A program made the position numbers and the translations under genes. From Lepiota brunneoincarnata (Eukaryota > Basidiomycota > Agaricomycetes > Agaricales > Agaricaceae), in the NCBI GenBank assembly GCA_023014365.1, contig JAEBUN010000029.1, positions 186,001 through 250,000 on the forward strand: a stretch of DNA of 64,000 nt. Reading direction: 5' to 3'. The notes beneath the pieces are model-generated. The model was given only the letters and a program-made list of their open reading frames with translations, had not been told where the DNA came from and searched no databases. The stretch's first letter is position 1. Each line of letters begins with the position of its first letter. Below, in pieces: positions 45,808-55,724 of the stretch.

Positions 45808-48800
45808 AAAGGAATGCTGTTGACCGATGTGCCCCTGCACGTTCCAAAACTCAGAAGGACATTTCGTACTCTCACTCCCAGAAGGACATTTTCTTGATAA
45901 ATTCTGTACAATTACGACTATCCCCGAATAAACAATCTCTCTACCTACCCATTGAGATTTGGAGTGAACGGACATCAAAACCCGTGGCCATCACTGCCCT
46001 GATAGATTCAGGAGCCCAAGGGAACTTTATCTCCCACAAAGTTGTTGAACGATATGGTTATCAAACCAAAAGGCTGGACCAACCAATCCCTCTCAGCAAC
46101 GTTGAGGGAACTAACAATCAACATGGCAAGATCCATGAATACATCAAAATCAGAACCATCATCGATGGAAGAGATTGCACGCTAGAAGCATATGTCACAA
46201 ACACTGGTAAGAAAGATCTCATCATCAGATTCCCCTGGTTGGAACAATACAATCCCAACATCAACTGGAAAACCAAGACATTCTCTTGGAAACCCCAAAT
46301 CGATCACAAAGACTTCTCGAAACTCCTCAGAACCCTACGACAACCTGTCAAACTCAACTCCATCGCCATGGACATAATGGCTGGAAAAACCTCTCAACCC
46401 GAGGAAAACCCCAAAGAATACGTCAACCTGTCAAATGTTGACCTCGACACCTTCTCTCTAGAAAGAGAAATGAACCCGATGCTTCTAACTCCATTAGAAG
46501 TAAACGCCAAAGCAACACACACTACAACGCTCTACAATGAGCAACATAATCCGACAAAATTGGCAAACCAAAAAGGAAAACTACCAGAATCAAACAAGGA
46601 ACCACCCGAGATTCCTCGGAGATTTGCCTGATGGGCCAAAATATTCAACAAGAAAGCCTCCAAATGATTCCCACCATCAAGAACGTTTGATCATGAAATT
46701 GAACTAAAACCAACATTTGAAGCAAGGTAGATGAAACCCTATCAAGTAGCACCCGCTGAAGAAAAAGCACTAAAAGAATTTATAGATGAAAACCTCCGAA
46801 AAGGGTACATCCACCCCTCAAAATCCCCTATGGCATCGCCTTTCTTCTTCATTGCCAAGAAAGGAGGAGATCTCCAACCCTGCCAAGACTATTGTTATCT
46901 AAACGATCACACCATCAAAAACGCTTACCCAATCCCCATGATCTCCTCTATCATGGATAAACTCAAAGGAGCTAAGTACTTCACTAAGCTCAACGTCCGC
47001 CTAGGATACAATAACGTCAGAATCAAAGATGGCGATCAATGGAAAGCAGCATTCAAGACTCCCATGGGTCTTTTCGAACCAACTGTCATGTTTTTCGGAC
47101 TTTGCAACAGTCCCGCAACGTTCCAACATATGATGGACACATTATTCTCCGAAATAATGGAGAAAGGAGGAATCATCATCTATATGGATGATATCCTAAT
47201 CTATGGTAAAACTCAGGAAGAAACCAACCGACTGATGGAAAAAGTACTGCAGATCCTGCAGGAAAACAACCTCTACCTCAAAACGGAGAAATGCAAGTTC
47301 AACAAACAACGACTCGAATATCTCTGCATGATCATCATGCCAGACAAAATCAAGATGGATCCCGGAAAACTCAAGGGAATAGAAGACTGGCCAGTGCCGA
47401 AAACGGTCCAACACATTCGGAAATTCATCAGATTCTGCAACTTCTACCGGAAGTTCATCCGCAATTACTCCCACCACACCAAACCCCTGAACCAACTCCT
47501 TTCAAAATCGAACAAATTTGAATGGAAAGAAGAACAACAAAAAGCATTCAAAATGCTCAAAAACGAATTCTTAAAGGAACCGGTACTCCTCATGCCCAAC
47601 TCCACAAAACCCTTTGAAATAGAAGCCGATGCTTCCAAATTCGCATCAGGAGCTGTCCTGTACCAACACAACATCAATGGAATACGGAAACCCATATCAT
47701 TCTATTCAAAGACGTTCGGACCAGCAGAACGCAATTACGATATCTACGACAGGGAACTCCTCACTATTATCCAAGCTCTCGAAGAATGGCACCACTACCT
47801 CCTTGGCAGCCCCCACACCGTCCATATCAGAACGGACCACCAAAACCTCACATACTGGTGTAAACCTCAGAAAATCAACCGCCGACAAGCACAATGGGTC
47901 CAGACCCTTGCAGACTACAACTTCAAACTGGAACATGTCCCAGGATCAAAGATCCCTGCACCAGATGCTCTATCAAGACGTCCAGACCACATCCCTGAGG
48001 AGGATAATGATAACGAAGACATCACCATGCTTCCAAACAACCTTTTTGTCGCCACCACCGACATAGAAGATCAAAACCTGATCACAGTACTCCCAGAACA
48101 CCTCTTTATCGCCACTGTTGATATGGAACTCCAAGAAAGAATCACGGAATCACCTAAATACGACGCTAGAACCACCGAAGCATTCAAACTCCTGAAAGAA
48201 GCCCACCCTAACGCCGCCGATAAAGACTTCGGAACAGTTCCAACCCCAAACAGTTCACTCCTCACGTTTCAAGAACGTGTCATCATTCCAGAAGACCTCC
48301 AACTCAGACTCAATGTCATCGCAAGATACCACGACCACCCTACACGTGGCCACCCTGGAGAACAGAAAACATACCGCCTCACCAAGAAAGAAGTGTATTG
48401 GCCAGGGATGTCAACGTTCATAAAGAACTACGTCAGAGGCTGTCCCGAGTGTCAGCAACACAAAATCATATGCAGACCGGATCGCGCACCGACTCAACCA
48501 ATCCCTCCACCATCCTCTAAACGCCCATTTGCCCAGATCTCATGGGATCTCATCACCAGTCTACTGCCTAGCGCCGGCCATAATGCGATATTGTCCGTGG
48601 TGGACCACAGCCTTACGAAGGGGGTAATTTTCATCCCAACCTCAGATCGATCAAACACCAATGACATCAGACAACTATTAATAGAAAAGGTCTTCACCAG
48701 ATTCGGATTACCCAACAAAATCATATCAGATCGAGACCCCAGATTTGCCGCCAACTCCCTCCGAGAGCTAGCCAAATGCCTTAACATCCAACAGGCATTC

Positions 48801-49643
48801 TCAACCGCATACCATCCCCAGACAGATGGTTCCACAGAACGATACAATCAAGAAATCAAGACCTACCTTGCCATATACTGCACCAGGAATCCCCTCGATT
48901 GGTCAGAAACCCTCCCTATCGCTGAGTTCGCACACAACTCCAAAATACATGCCTTGAGGCAGAAATCCCCATTTGAACTAATCATGGGATACAACCCCCC
49001 ACCGATACCCACGGTAATGGAAACTTCGAACTTTCCATCAGTAGATGAATGCATCAGACTCCTTGATGACGCCAGAAAAGAAGCACATGCAGCACATCAA
49101 CTCTCCGCTGACATTATGAAACAAAGAACCAGAAGAACTGTCAAACCCCTTGAAACACATCAGAAAGTATGGCTAGAAGCCAAGAACCTCAAACTCCCAT
49201 TCATCTCCAACAAAATATCCCCAAAACAACTAGGACCTTTCCTTATCTCAGAAGTCTTATCACCACTCACATACAAACTAAAACTTCCGATCAAATGGAA
49301 GATACACCCAATATTCCACAGAAACCTCTTAACCCCATATACCGAAACAGAAGCATACGGATCTCATCCGACTCCGCCACCACCGGACATCATCAATGAA
49401 GAAGAAGAATACGAGATAGAAGCTATTCTAAATCACCACCGATACCACGGAAAACTCCAATACTATGTCAAATGGAAAGGATTCTCCCACACAGAGAACA
49501 AATGGATCGCCAATGAAACACTCTGCACAAATGCCGAAGAATACTTGAACGAGTATAAAGAAGCCCATGGAATTCTCCAGAAAAGACAGGAACCCACCAG
49601 AACCTACCAAAGACAACTCCGCTCCCATGCCAAAAACACTTAA
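45808..49643 (+). pseudogene. Gypsy-4 Pol (PR-RT-RH-IN-chromodomain)
   Basis: Protease ALIDSGAQGNFIS (about 46000) runs to a TGA at 46629; two further stops precede 46731. The remaining 970 codons (46731-49643) are open: RT with [10 protein letters not shown] (YMDD at 47181-47192), RNase H ([17 protein letters not shown]), integrase zinc region GHPGEQ...CPECQQHK, DD35E core (SDRDPRFAANS, DGSTERYNQEI), chromodomain EYEIEAILNHHRYHG / YYVKWKGFSH (about 49405-49520). RT motif A reads TKLNVRLGY where Gypsy-2 and -3 have TKLD, so the first catalytic Asp is lost (codon near 46992). Pol stops two bases before the ORF3 ATG. Confidence 0.88.
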
Positions 49644-49645
49644 AA

Positions 49646-50770
49646 ATGCCCATGAACCTCGACCTCACTCGCCCCCAAACTACTCCCCCTTTCTCAACAA
49701 CACCCTCACCAACCTCCTCATCATCTTCCATTGTCATCGTAAACAATGCAAGCGTCGAACATACTACACTTCAAACAACTCCTGTTCCGGCCCCGTCTCC
49801 CTACACCCCTTCCCACACCTTCGCCGCAGCATACGCCTCCCTCAGGGACAAAACCCCCGACCCCAACAATACCCCAGAACCAACAGCTGCCCCAGCCACC
49901 TCCCTTAGATACCATACAGCTGGAGTACGATCATATGGACCAGATCACCCTTCTGACGGAGATCTGCGCGAGGCTGCCACCTCCAGAGCCTTTACAACTA
50001 AATTGGAACACACTTCAATTTCAGAATACGACCGACAACTCTGGTATGACTACACCCACCACGTACAACAGACTAAGGCTCTCGCTACTGCATACAATAC
50101 GCAATGTGCCTGGGCAGAATCACTCAAGCGACTTCTCCGCTCAAGATTGGGCCTCATGTCCAAGGTGTCGAAGAACCTACCCAAATGAAATGAGGTACAT
50201 ACCTCGCAGCCCCCCACCACAGCCATCCCCACCACTACCACAACGACCACTGCCGCAATCATCACCACCATCCCCAACAAGGGAAGAAAGCCCACCAGTG
50301 TCAGAAATCCCTTCAGACTTCTCACCCCCACCAAAGACACCACCCACACCATCCCCACTAACAACGTCCCAGTTCAGAACTCCCCCAACCCCATTAACTC
50401 ACGAACCAACCCCCGAACCACCGACAGGTCAGTCTGCATCCAATGCAGACACACAGGATACTGGGCCATGGATTGCCCCCAATTTGCCTGCCTCAGGTAC
50501 AAGCAATATGCCCCAGGGCATTACTCATATGACTGCATCAAATATAGATGCCCCCATTGCGCCGTCTTCCAACTGTACCATAAATAGACCGAATGCCCAA
50601 GTCGAAAGACTCAACACACACCCTACTCCAGAAATCCTACAACCCGTTCCTCGAACACTCCCACAACTCACCATCGATACATCGACCTCACCCATGATGA
50701 TTACTATGAGGAATGCTACGACGATGTGGCCGAATCAAATATTACAGGAGAACCATGCAGTTCCTTCTGA
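49646..50770 (+). pseudogene. Gypsy-4 ORF3 (double zinc knuckle)
   Basis: 375-codon frame from ATG 49646, two bases after the pol TAA, to TGA 50770. It starts MPMNLDLTRPQTTPPFS, continues with LRDKTPDPN and ISEYDRQLWYDYTHHVQQTK, then TGA at 50186 where Gypsy-2 has CAA, a Thr-rich linker, knuckle 1 with His changed to Tyr (CIQCRHTGYWAMDC), a damaged knuckle 2 and CPHC, a TAG, then the family tail SNITGEPCSSF. The homologue in Gypsy-3 shows that the frame is ancestral. An overlapping 422-codon frame (49746-51014) is also open. Confidence 0.7.
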
Positions 50771-51052
50771 AGAAAACCCAACCACCCCACCAGAAGAAAG
50801 GATAGAAAGTCCCCACTTTAGACACCTTCTATATGACATCTTCTACCCAGGACAACCCCCATCCCCAGAAACCGCCGTCATACTCGACCTCCACAGAACC
50901 CCCACCCCCACCTTCTCTCCCGTCATTCCCCCCAGACCAGACTCTACCGACCAACCAACAATTGAATATTACGAACCAAATTATCTAGCCAAATATCCGG
51001 AAGAAGGAAACTAACAAGTTGTATGGAAAACAACTCTAAAAACGGACCTAAT

Positions 51053-51435
51053 GTTATCAGAAGTCTTATCAGAAGGACAGTTATTTTTAGTTTACATTCC
51101 CATGTCACTATGAAACCATCAGTAGTGAACATCAGAAGGACTATACTTAGTTATGCCTCATGTTTCTTATCTCTGACTCATAGTTACCTTGGTCTGGATA
51201 ATTATAGTAGGAGTACAGCCACACTTAGAAGTATATAAGGATACCGTACCATACCTTGTATCCTTATCTTAGTGTTATACAGTTCTTGCCTCCTATACCT
51301 CTTTGCCCTTAAACTGGCTGGACTATAGTGCTCCGTCATCTCCAAGTCACGTCTAGTAGGACAGGACCAAGTCTGTATAGACATCCTGCCACAAACGCTG
51401 TGCTACTCAAGAGCGAACCCCTAACCCGGGTAACA
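51053..51435 (+). repeat. Gypsy-4 3' LTR
   Basis: 383 bp, TGTTATCAG...GGGTAACA, with TATATAA at 51232-51238 and predicted mRNA start TATCTTAGTGTT at 51265-51276. It corresponds to the interrupted 5' LTR pieces 41332-41394, 42011-42294 and 43600-43636. It is followed by GAATA and the resumed Copia-2 gag. Confidence 0.9.
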
Positions 51436-51440
51436 GAATA

Positions 51441-52428
51441 TGTCTGGTGAGGTAAGGTTGTCCTCATCACCCAGGGTCTCTGTTTCCACAAAAAAGGCTT
51501 CATCATCCATCGCAACTGCATTGGCCTCCTGCCCCTTTGGGGCACTAGCTGGTTGTTTCTTTTTCTTTGGTGGTTTTGGACAGTCCAATCTCCAGTGGCC
51601 TTTCTCATTGTAGTTAAAGCATTTTCCAGGTGGTTCCTTTGTCTCCCATCTAGGCTTCTTGGGACCATGTTCTACTGCCATAATATCATCCCCCTCTGAA
51701 TTCTTCAGTTTAGCCTTGGAGCTGGAACTTGACCCATGTGACTTCCACAAGCATAGGCAATCCCATCCATCACACAACATGGTGACTAACATATCAGGGT
51801 GTACTGTGCCTCCTATGATCTTCACTGCAGATAGCTGTGATGATGCAAAGTTTGTGAGTTGGAAGGGAAGTGATCGAAGTATCATGCTTTGGTAGTCATC
51901 ATCATTGATTGTTATTCCCATCGCATACAGCTCTGCTCTCCTGGTCCTCAGGTCATTTAGGAACATCCCAACATCACCATCCCCAGGACATCTGGACTCC
52001 AAAAACTTGGCCCGCATCTCCATTTGGTTGAAAGCCCCTCGGTATGTGAATTCTTGTACTATGGCATCCCAGACTTCCTTGACATAGTCGAAACTCTCCA
52101 TCATTATCAGGATAGAGTCTGGTAAACATTGCAACAGCAGGGAACATACTATGTCCTCATTTCTGTCCCATTCTTGGATGTCTGCATCTGTTCCTACAGG
52201 GACTGTGGGGGTAGTGCTCTTTGCTTTGCCTTTGTCAATGGATGGGGTACCAGGAGGGGTAGTGGATGAAGTGGTAAGGGTGGGACGTGGCTTGCTTCCA
52301 TCAAAGTGACCCCATAGTCCTTTTCCACATATGACAGTACGGAAATGCATGGAGAATATTAGCCAGTTTGTGCCTTAGGGGTCAAGGAGTGGTACAGAGG
52401 TAGAGAGGTTGTCGTCTATGGTGTTCAT
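51441..52428 (-). pseudogene. Copia-2 Gag
   Basis: Starts at ATG 52428 (MNTIDDNLSTSVPLLDP), meets TAA after 17 codons, then is open for about 310 codons. It includes GKGLWGHFDG as in Copia-1, a capsid-like region (EWDRNEDIVCSLLLQCLP, AFNQMEMRAKF) and a zinc knuckle CFNYNEKGHWRLDC whose second Cys is Tyr. The frame is cut by the gypsy complex at 51440 (GAATA) and continues as protease at about 33177. Two lesions affect key elements, so it is inactive. Confidence 0.85.
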
Positions 52429-52472
52429 GTTGTGTATGATGTGTTGTAATGAGTGTTAGAAAAATCTTTTTG

Positions 52473-52490
52473 GGTCGGGGCCCATAACCT
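52473..52490 (-). promoter_or_regulatory. Copia-2 primer-binding site (half tRNA-iMet)
   Basis: On the minus strand GGTTATGGGCCCCGACCC directly follows the LTR end TTCTACA. The first 12 bases are complementary to the anticodon-arm sequence GGGCCCATAACC of initiator tRNA-Met, identical to the Copia-1 site. The LTR end plus the first G also forms a splice-acceptor-like CTACAG. Confidence 0.72.
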
Positions 52491-52758
52491 GTAGAATAAA
52501 TAAGTCTAACATAGGCATAAGTATCATAGTGGGAAAAACATGAGAAGACTCTACTCACCTCAGTAGCTCATAATGTGAGTACTGAGGTGTCTAACAGCAG
52601 GCTGGTAGGTATATACACTACCAACGAATATCCATAAATGGGTGGAAACATGCCCAGTGTTGACAAACAATGTACAAACAAAAGAATCCCTAAACAGGAT
52701 ATGTCGCAGAAAGCTTGACATGAACTTTCTGGCTCAACATGAGCTTGCTAGCTCAACA
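52491..52758 (-). repeat. Copia-2 5' LTR
   Basis: 268 bp, partner of 29655-29923 with few differences. It is followed on the plus strand by target duplication GATTT (52759-52763). It contains the CACCTCAGTA-type hairpin with a GAG|GTGAGT donor-like sequence directly after the 3' arm. Confidence 0.92.
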
Positions 52759-52763
52759 GATTT

Positions 52764-54873
52764 GTTATAGACAGCAAGTGGGCAGTTGACAATATGAGAA
52801 ACAGCTTGCTCACAGACATTCTTCTCCTGTTCCTGTATCTCAAGTGCTTTCTGAGCTTCTTTTGCTGCTTCTTCTTCCTGCTTCTTCTTCCTCTCTCTAT
52901 CCTCCCTGTCAAAGGCCTCCCTCATTCCAGGCATTGTCAACACTCAAGCTTTGACCTTCGTAGACTTTTTCTTCTTCTTCTTCACAGCAGTCACAAGTTG
53001 TTGTCACACTGCTGAGAGTGCATATTTGATGATCATGCAGTGAGCATTGGCTGCTTGGATTTATGCTGCCCTCATATGTATGGCATCACAAAGCTGGCAA
53101 ACATTGGATCAAAGTTCATGAACTTCTTCCAGAAGTTCATTGTATGATTTATGTAGCTTGGTCAATTTGAAGTGGAACATTTCCCACCTTAGTCAAGATG
53201 TCATGGAAGTCAAGACACCTTGATAAGATAGAAGCCTGAGCTCTGATAGCATGATCACCATTGGGTTCCTCATCATCTTCATCAATCTCCTCCTCCCACT
53301 CAAGGTCCTAATCAAGTTCAGAATTGGACTCATCCACCCAGTCATCATCATTGTCACTATCTCCATCATTGGTAGGGAGGGTATTAATTGTAAGGAGTGT
53401 CTGTGGATCTGTTGATATGTCATCCTTGTCCTCACCTTCAATATCTGACAAAATGCCAATTGGTGATGAGGGAATCTTGTTTGGAAAGGAATCTGGGACA
53501 TGGGCACATGATGAAGAAGACATGCTTGGAGCAAAGTCATCATCAGAGAAAACATTTTGGTTAATGGGAAAAAGCCCAGTTGTCCAGAAAGCACTTTGAA
53601 TCAAGGAGAGCTTCATGTGCTTCTTCCTTGTCTGCACATACTCCTGAATGATGTTGTACCAATTGATGGTTTGATGCTTGATGTGCAAATCATCGCAGTG
53701 ACTCCACCACACTTGACCAATTGGGGAAAAAATAATAATATCTAGGGGCTGCAAGTGGTGTGTGCATTTGGAAGGAAAGCAGAAGATGATTATATCACAG
53801 TCTGGTGTATTATAAATTTCAAGTTGAAGATTGGCTGATTTGTGTGATTCATGACCATCTAGAATAAGGATAATGGACTGGGAGTTGTCAACTTGCTTTG
53901 CCTTTGCATAAGGAATAAACACTTTCTTGATCCAGCTAACAGCTTGTTCATTATTGGTCCACCCTGTGGAAGTTTGTCTAACTCTGCAATGTATTGATGA
54001 GAAATACACAAAGAAACAAAACACAAAGAACTCACAGAGAGACTTGATCATCACTAAGCTCTCAGAGGTCAAGTATTGAACCCTCACTAATGATAAAGGC
54101 AGGTGGAATGGCATCTCCAGTGGCAGAGACACATTTGACAATGGTGACAAGCTCAAGATTGTCACTGCTGACCCAGTAGCAGTTCTTCATGCTATGAAGA
54201 TAGATGTATTTTCTTCCACTTTCTTTTCTGCCCCCACCTATCTGAATGCCTTTCTCATCCATATTCCATATATGTTCTGGTGGGATCCCACCATAGGTTC
54301 AATGTAAATTCTTGTAGGCATCAAAGTAGTCACTTATAACAGTTTTATTGAAATTGTCACATCATTTCAGGTCCAGCTTCATGTCTTTTGCTGCAACAAG
54401 CTCCAAATGTTGTTTAAAAAAAGCTTTAACCCATCCTGCTCCTACCTTGGTACTAGATGTGTCCTGCACATGACAATGGAGTCCACAGTAATCTACCAGA
54501 GTGGCAGAATGGGCTTGAAGGGCAACCCAGTCAGCTATAACCTGCTCCTATGCAGGTGTAAGGGCCTGCTTTGATGCTACAAAGTCCCCAAGTCCCTTGT
54601 GTTTTCCATCAATGCAGTCTGAGAGCATAGATTTCTTGACCTAGATAAAAGAAGTAAGCAGGGCTGAAGGAAGTAAATGAATGGTATCTTGCCAAGGGTC
54701 TTGACATGTCCACTTACATTGTGTGCATCTGCTGCTGCTTTATATGAGCCATACACACCATCTCTATACTCCTGGATGGCTGCCAGCAGATGTTTCTTGT
54801 GGTTTGGGTTGCAGTAAGCATGGCTCTTGCAACAACTTGTTGAGCCTCCTTGAGTACAAGCTATGAGCAAGGA
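52764..54873 (-). pseudogene. Pogo-like transposase, N-terminal and DDE part
   Basis: Minus-strand transposase. It opens with a Psq-type helix-turn-helix region (AAIQEYRDGVYGSYKAAADA), then a probable intron (GTAAGT near 54723 to ATCTAG near 54646). A CENP-B-like segment follows with stops near 54549, 54365 and 54300. The DDE_1 core has the first Asp in NMDEKGIQIGG (about 54255), the second in ILILDGHESH (about 53855) and the third in HHLQPLD (about 53750). A highly acidic region and an Arg/Glu/Gln coiled coil (about 52800-52920) come before the Copia-2 insertion. Stops and the insertion abolish function. The start codon is uncertain. Confidence 0.78.
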
Positions 54874-55696
54874 AGAGATAGGGGCTCAATACAATATGTC
54901 AAGCACAAATGATGTGAAGTTTCTATAAGTAGATTCAAGCTCCAACACAACACTCCTCTTGGCTGGGGTGATAGCAAGTGACATTTGTCCACTTTGCTGT
55001 TCTCCATAATCCCTCTATCTATTTGCTTCAAAATACCTGGAAAATACATAGAACAAGTAAGAGAAGGTATCTACCAAGAATTATAACAATTGAGCCAGTA
55101 TCAAGTGAGATAGAAGTGTTCATCTGAGCTTCCTGCCCATCCAACCTACCAACCAACAACAGTATGGGTTAGGACAGAGTAGGCTTCTCACAGCTCTTAC
55201 ATAATATGTTTATATTAAGTGAAAAATCAAAATAATGAAATGTAAAATTTTGATCACAAATGAATCAGCAGAAGCCACAATTTCCCTGACAGAGCAGTCA
55301 GTAATGTTGAGAAATGAGGAAATGCAGCAATCCAGTCACCTTGATGCTCCTCATTATGGGTCCAAAACCCCTGCCAATTGAAAATCTCACCCTCCCAGAT
55401 TGGACAATAGCTATGTAAATTACTGGTGATGAGTTGATGGATGCAGAATTGTGCAAATTATGGGCTATTATAACTATGGGAAAGACAGTATTGTCCACAT
55501 TTCTGATACCTGCGACCAGGTAGAGGCTGTTTGACACCTATTTAGGAGGTAATTACTATATTTGGCTGTGGGCGCTATGGGTTTTTCGCTCCAAATGCTA
55601 TGGGTTACCGGTTACCAGTTATGGGCCCTAATTCCCTGCGAACCAACTCGGTGGATGAAAATTTCTATGGGTTAGTATAGAGTATGGTTTATGACA
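54874..55696. other. Noncoding right arm of the pogo-like element
   Basis: No coding motif seen. It contains an imperfect inverted copy of left-arm sequence (55125-55153) and, at about 55165-55183, an internal TIR-like sequence (ATGGGTTAGGACAGAGT) resembling the true end. Several CTATGGGTT repeats lie at 55570-55710. The segment 55184-55722 might itself be a small related element. Confidence 0.5.
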
Positions 55697-55722
55697 GCTA
55701 TGGGTTAAGACAGAGTCAACTG
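55697..55722 (-). repeat. Pogo-like right TIR
   Basis: 26 bp, inverted match to 28995-29020 with one mismatch, followed by TA (55723-55724). Confidence 0.9.
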
Positions 55723-55724
55723 TA

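Larger units (their letters stand above)
41332..51435 (+). mobile_element. Gypsy-4 chromovirus (best-preserved family member)
   Basis: Plus-strand element: 5' LTR 41332-43636, interrupted twice (41395-42005 and 42295-43595); self-priming site; leader; gag; pol; ORF3; 3' LTR 51053-51435 (383 bp). It ends TAACA followed by GAATA, which matches the flank of the LTR fragment at 33178, not the CTGAT that precedes its own 5' LTR. The left boundary is therefore rearranged. The pol frame is open over 970 codons, making this the reference copy for the family, although RT has lost one catalytic Asp. Confidence 0.87.
29655..52758 (-). mobile_element. Copia-2 (Ty1/copia), interrupted by gypsy complex
   Basis: LTRs of 269 bp (29655-29923) and 268 bp (52491-52758), target duplication GATTT (29650-29654, 52759-52763). 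Minus-strand order: 5' LTR at the right, tRNA-iMet half primer site, gag, [gypsy complex 33178-51435], protease, integrase, RT, RNase H, polypurine tract, 3' LTR at the left. The element proper is about 4.8 kb. Frameshifts and stops in RT make it defective. Confidence 0.92.
28995..55722 (-). mobile_element. Pogo/Fot-like DNA transposon hosting nest 2
   Basis: Terminal inverted repeats start CAGTTGACTCTG and are flanked by TA on both sides (28993-28994, 55723-55724), as in the pogo/Fot1 branch of Tc1/mariner. The transposase reads on the minus strand and is split by Copia-2 (target duplication GATTT). Without it the element is about 3.6 kb. The right end has several CTATGGGTT motifs (55570-55710) that could be subterminal transposase sites. 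A second, imperfect inverted repeat pairs about 29057-29085 with 55125-55153. Confidence 0.88.
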
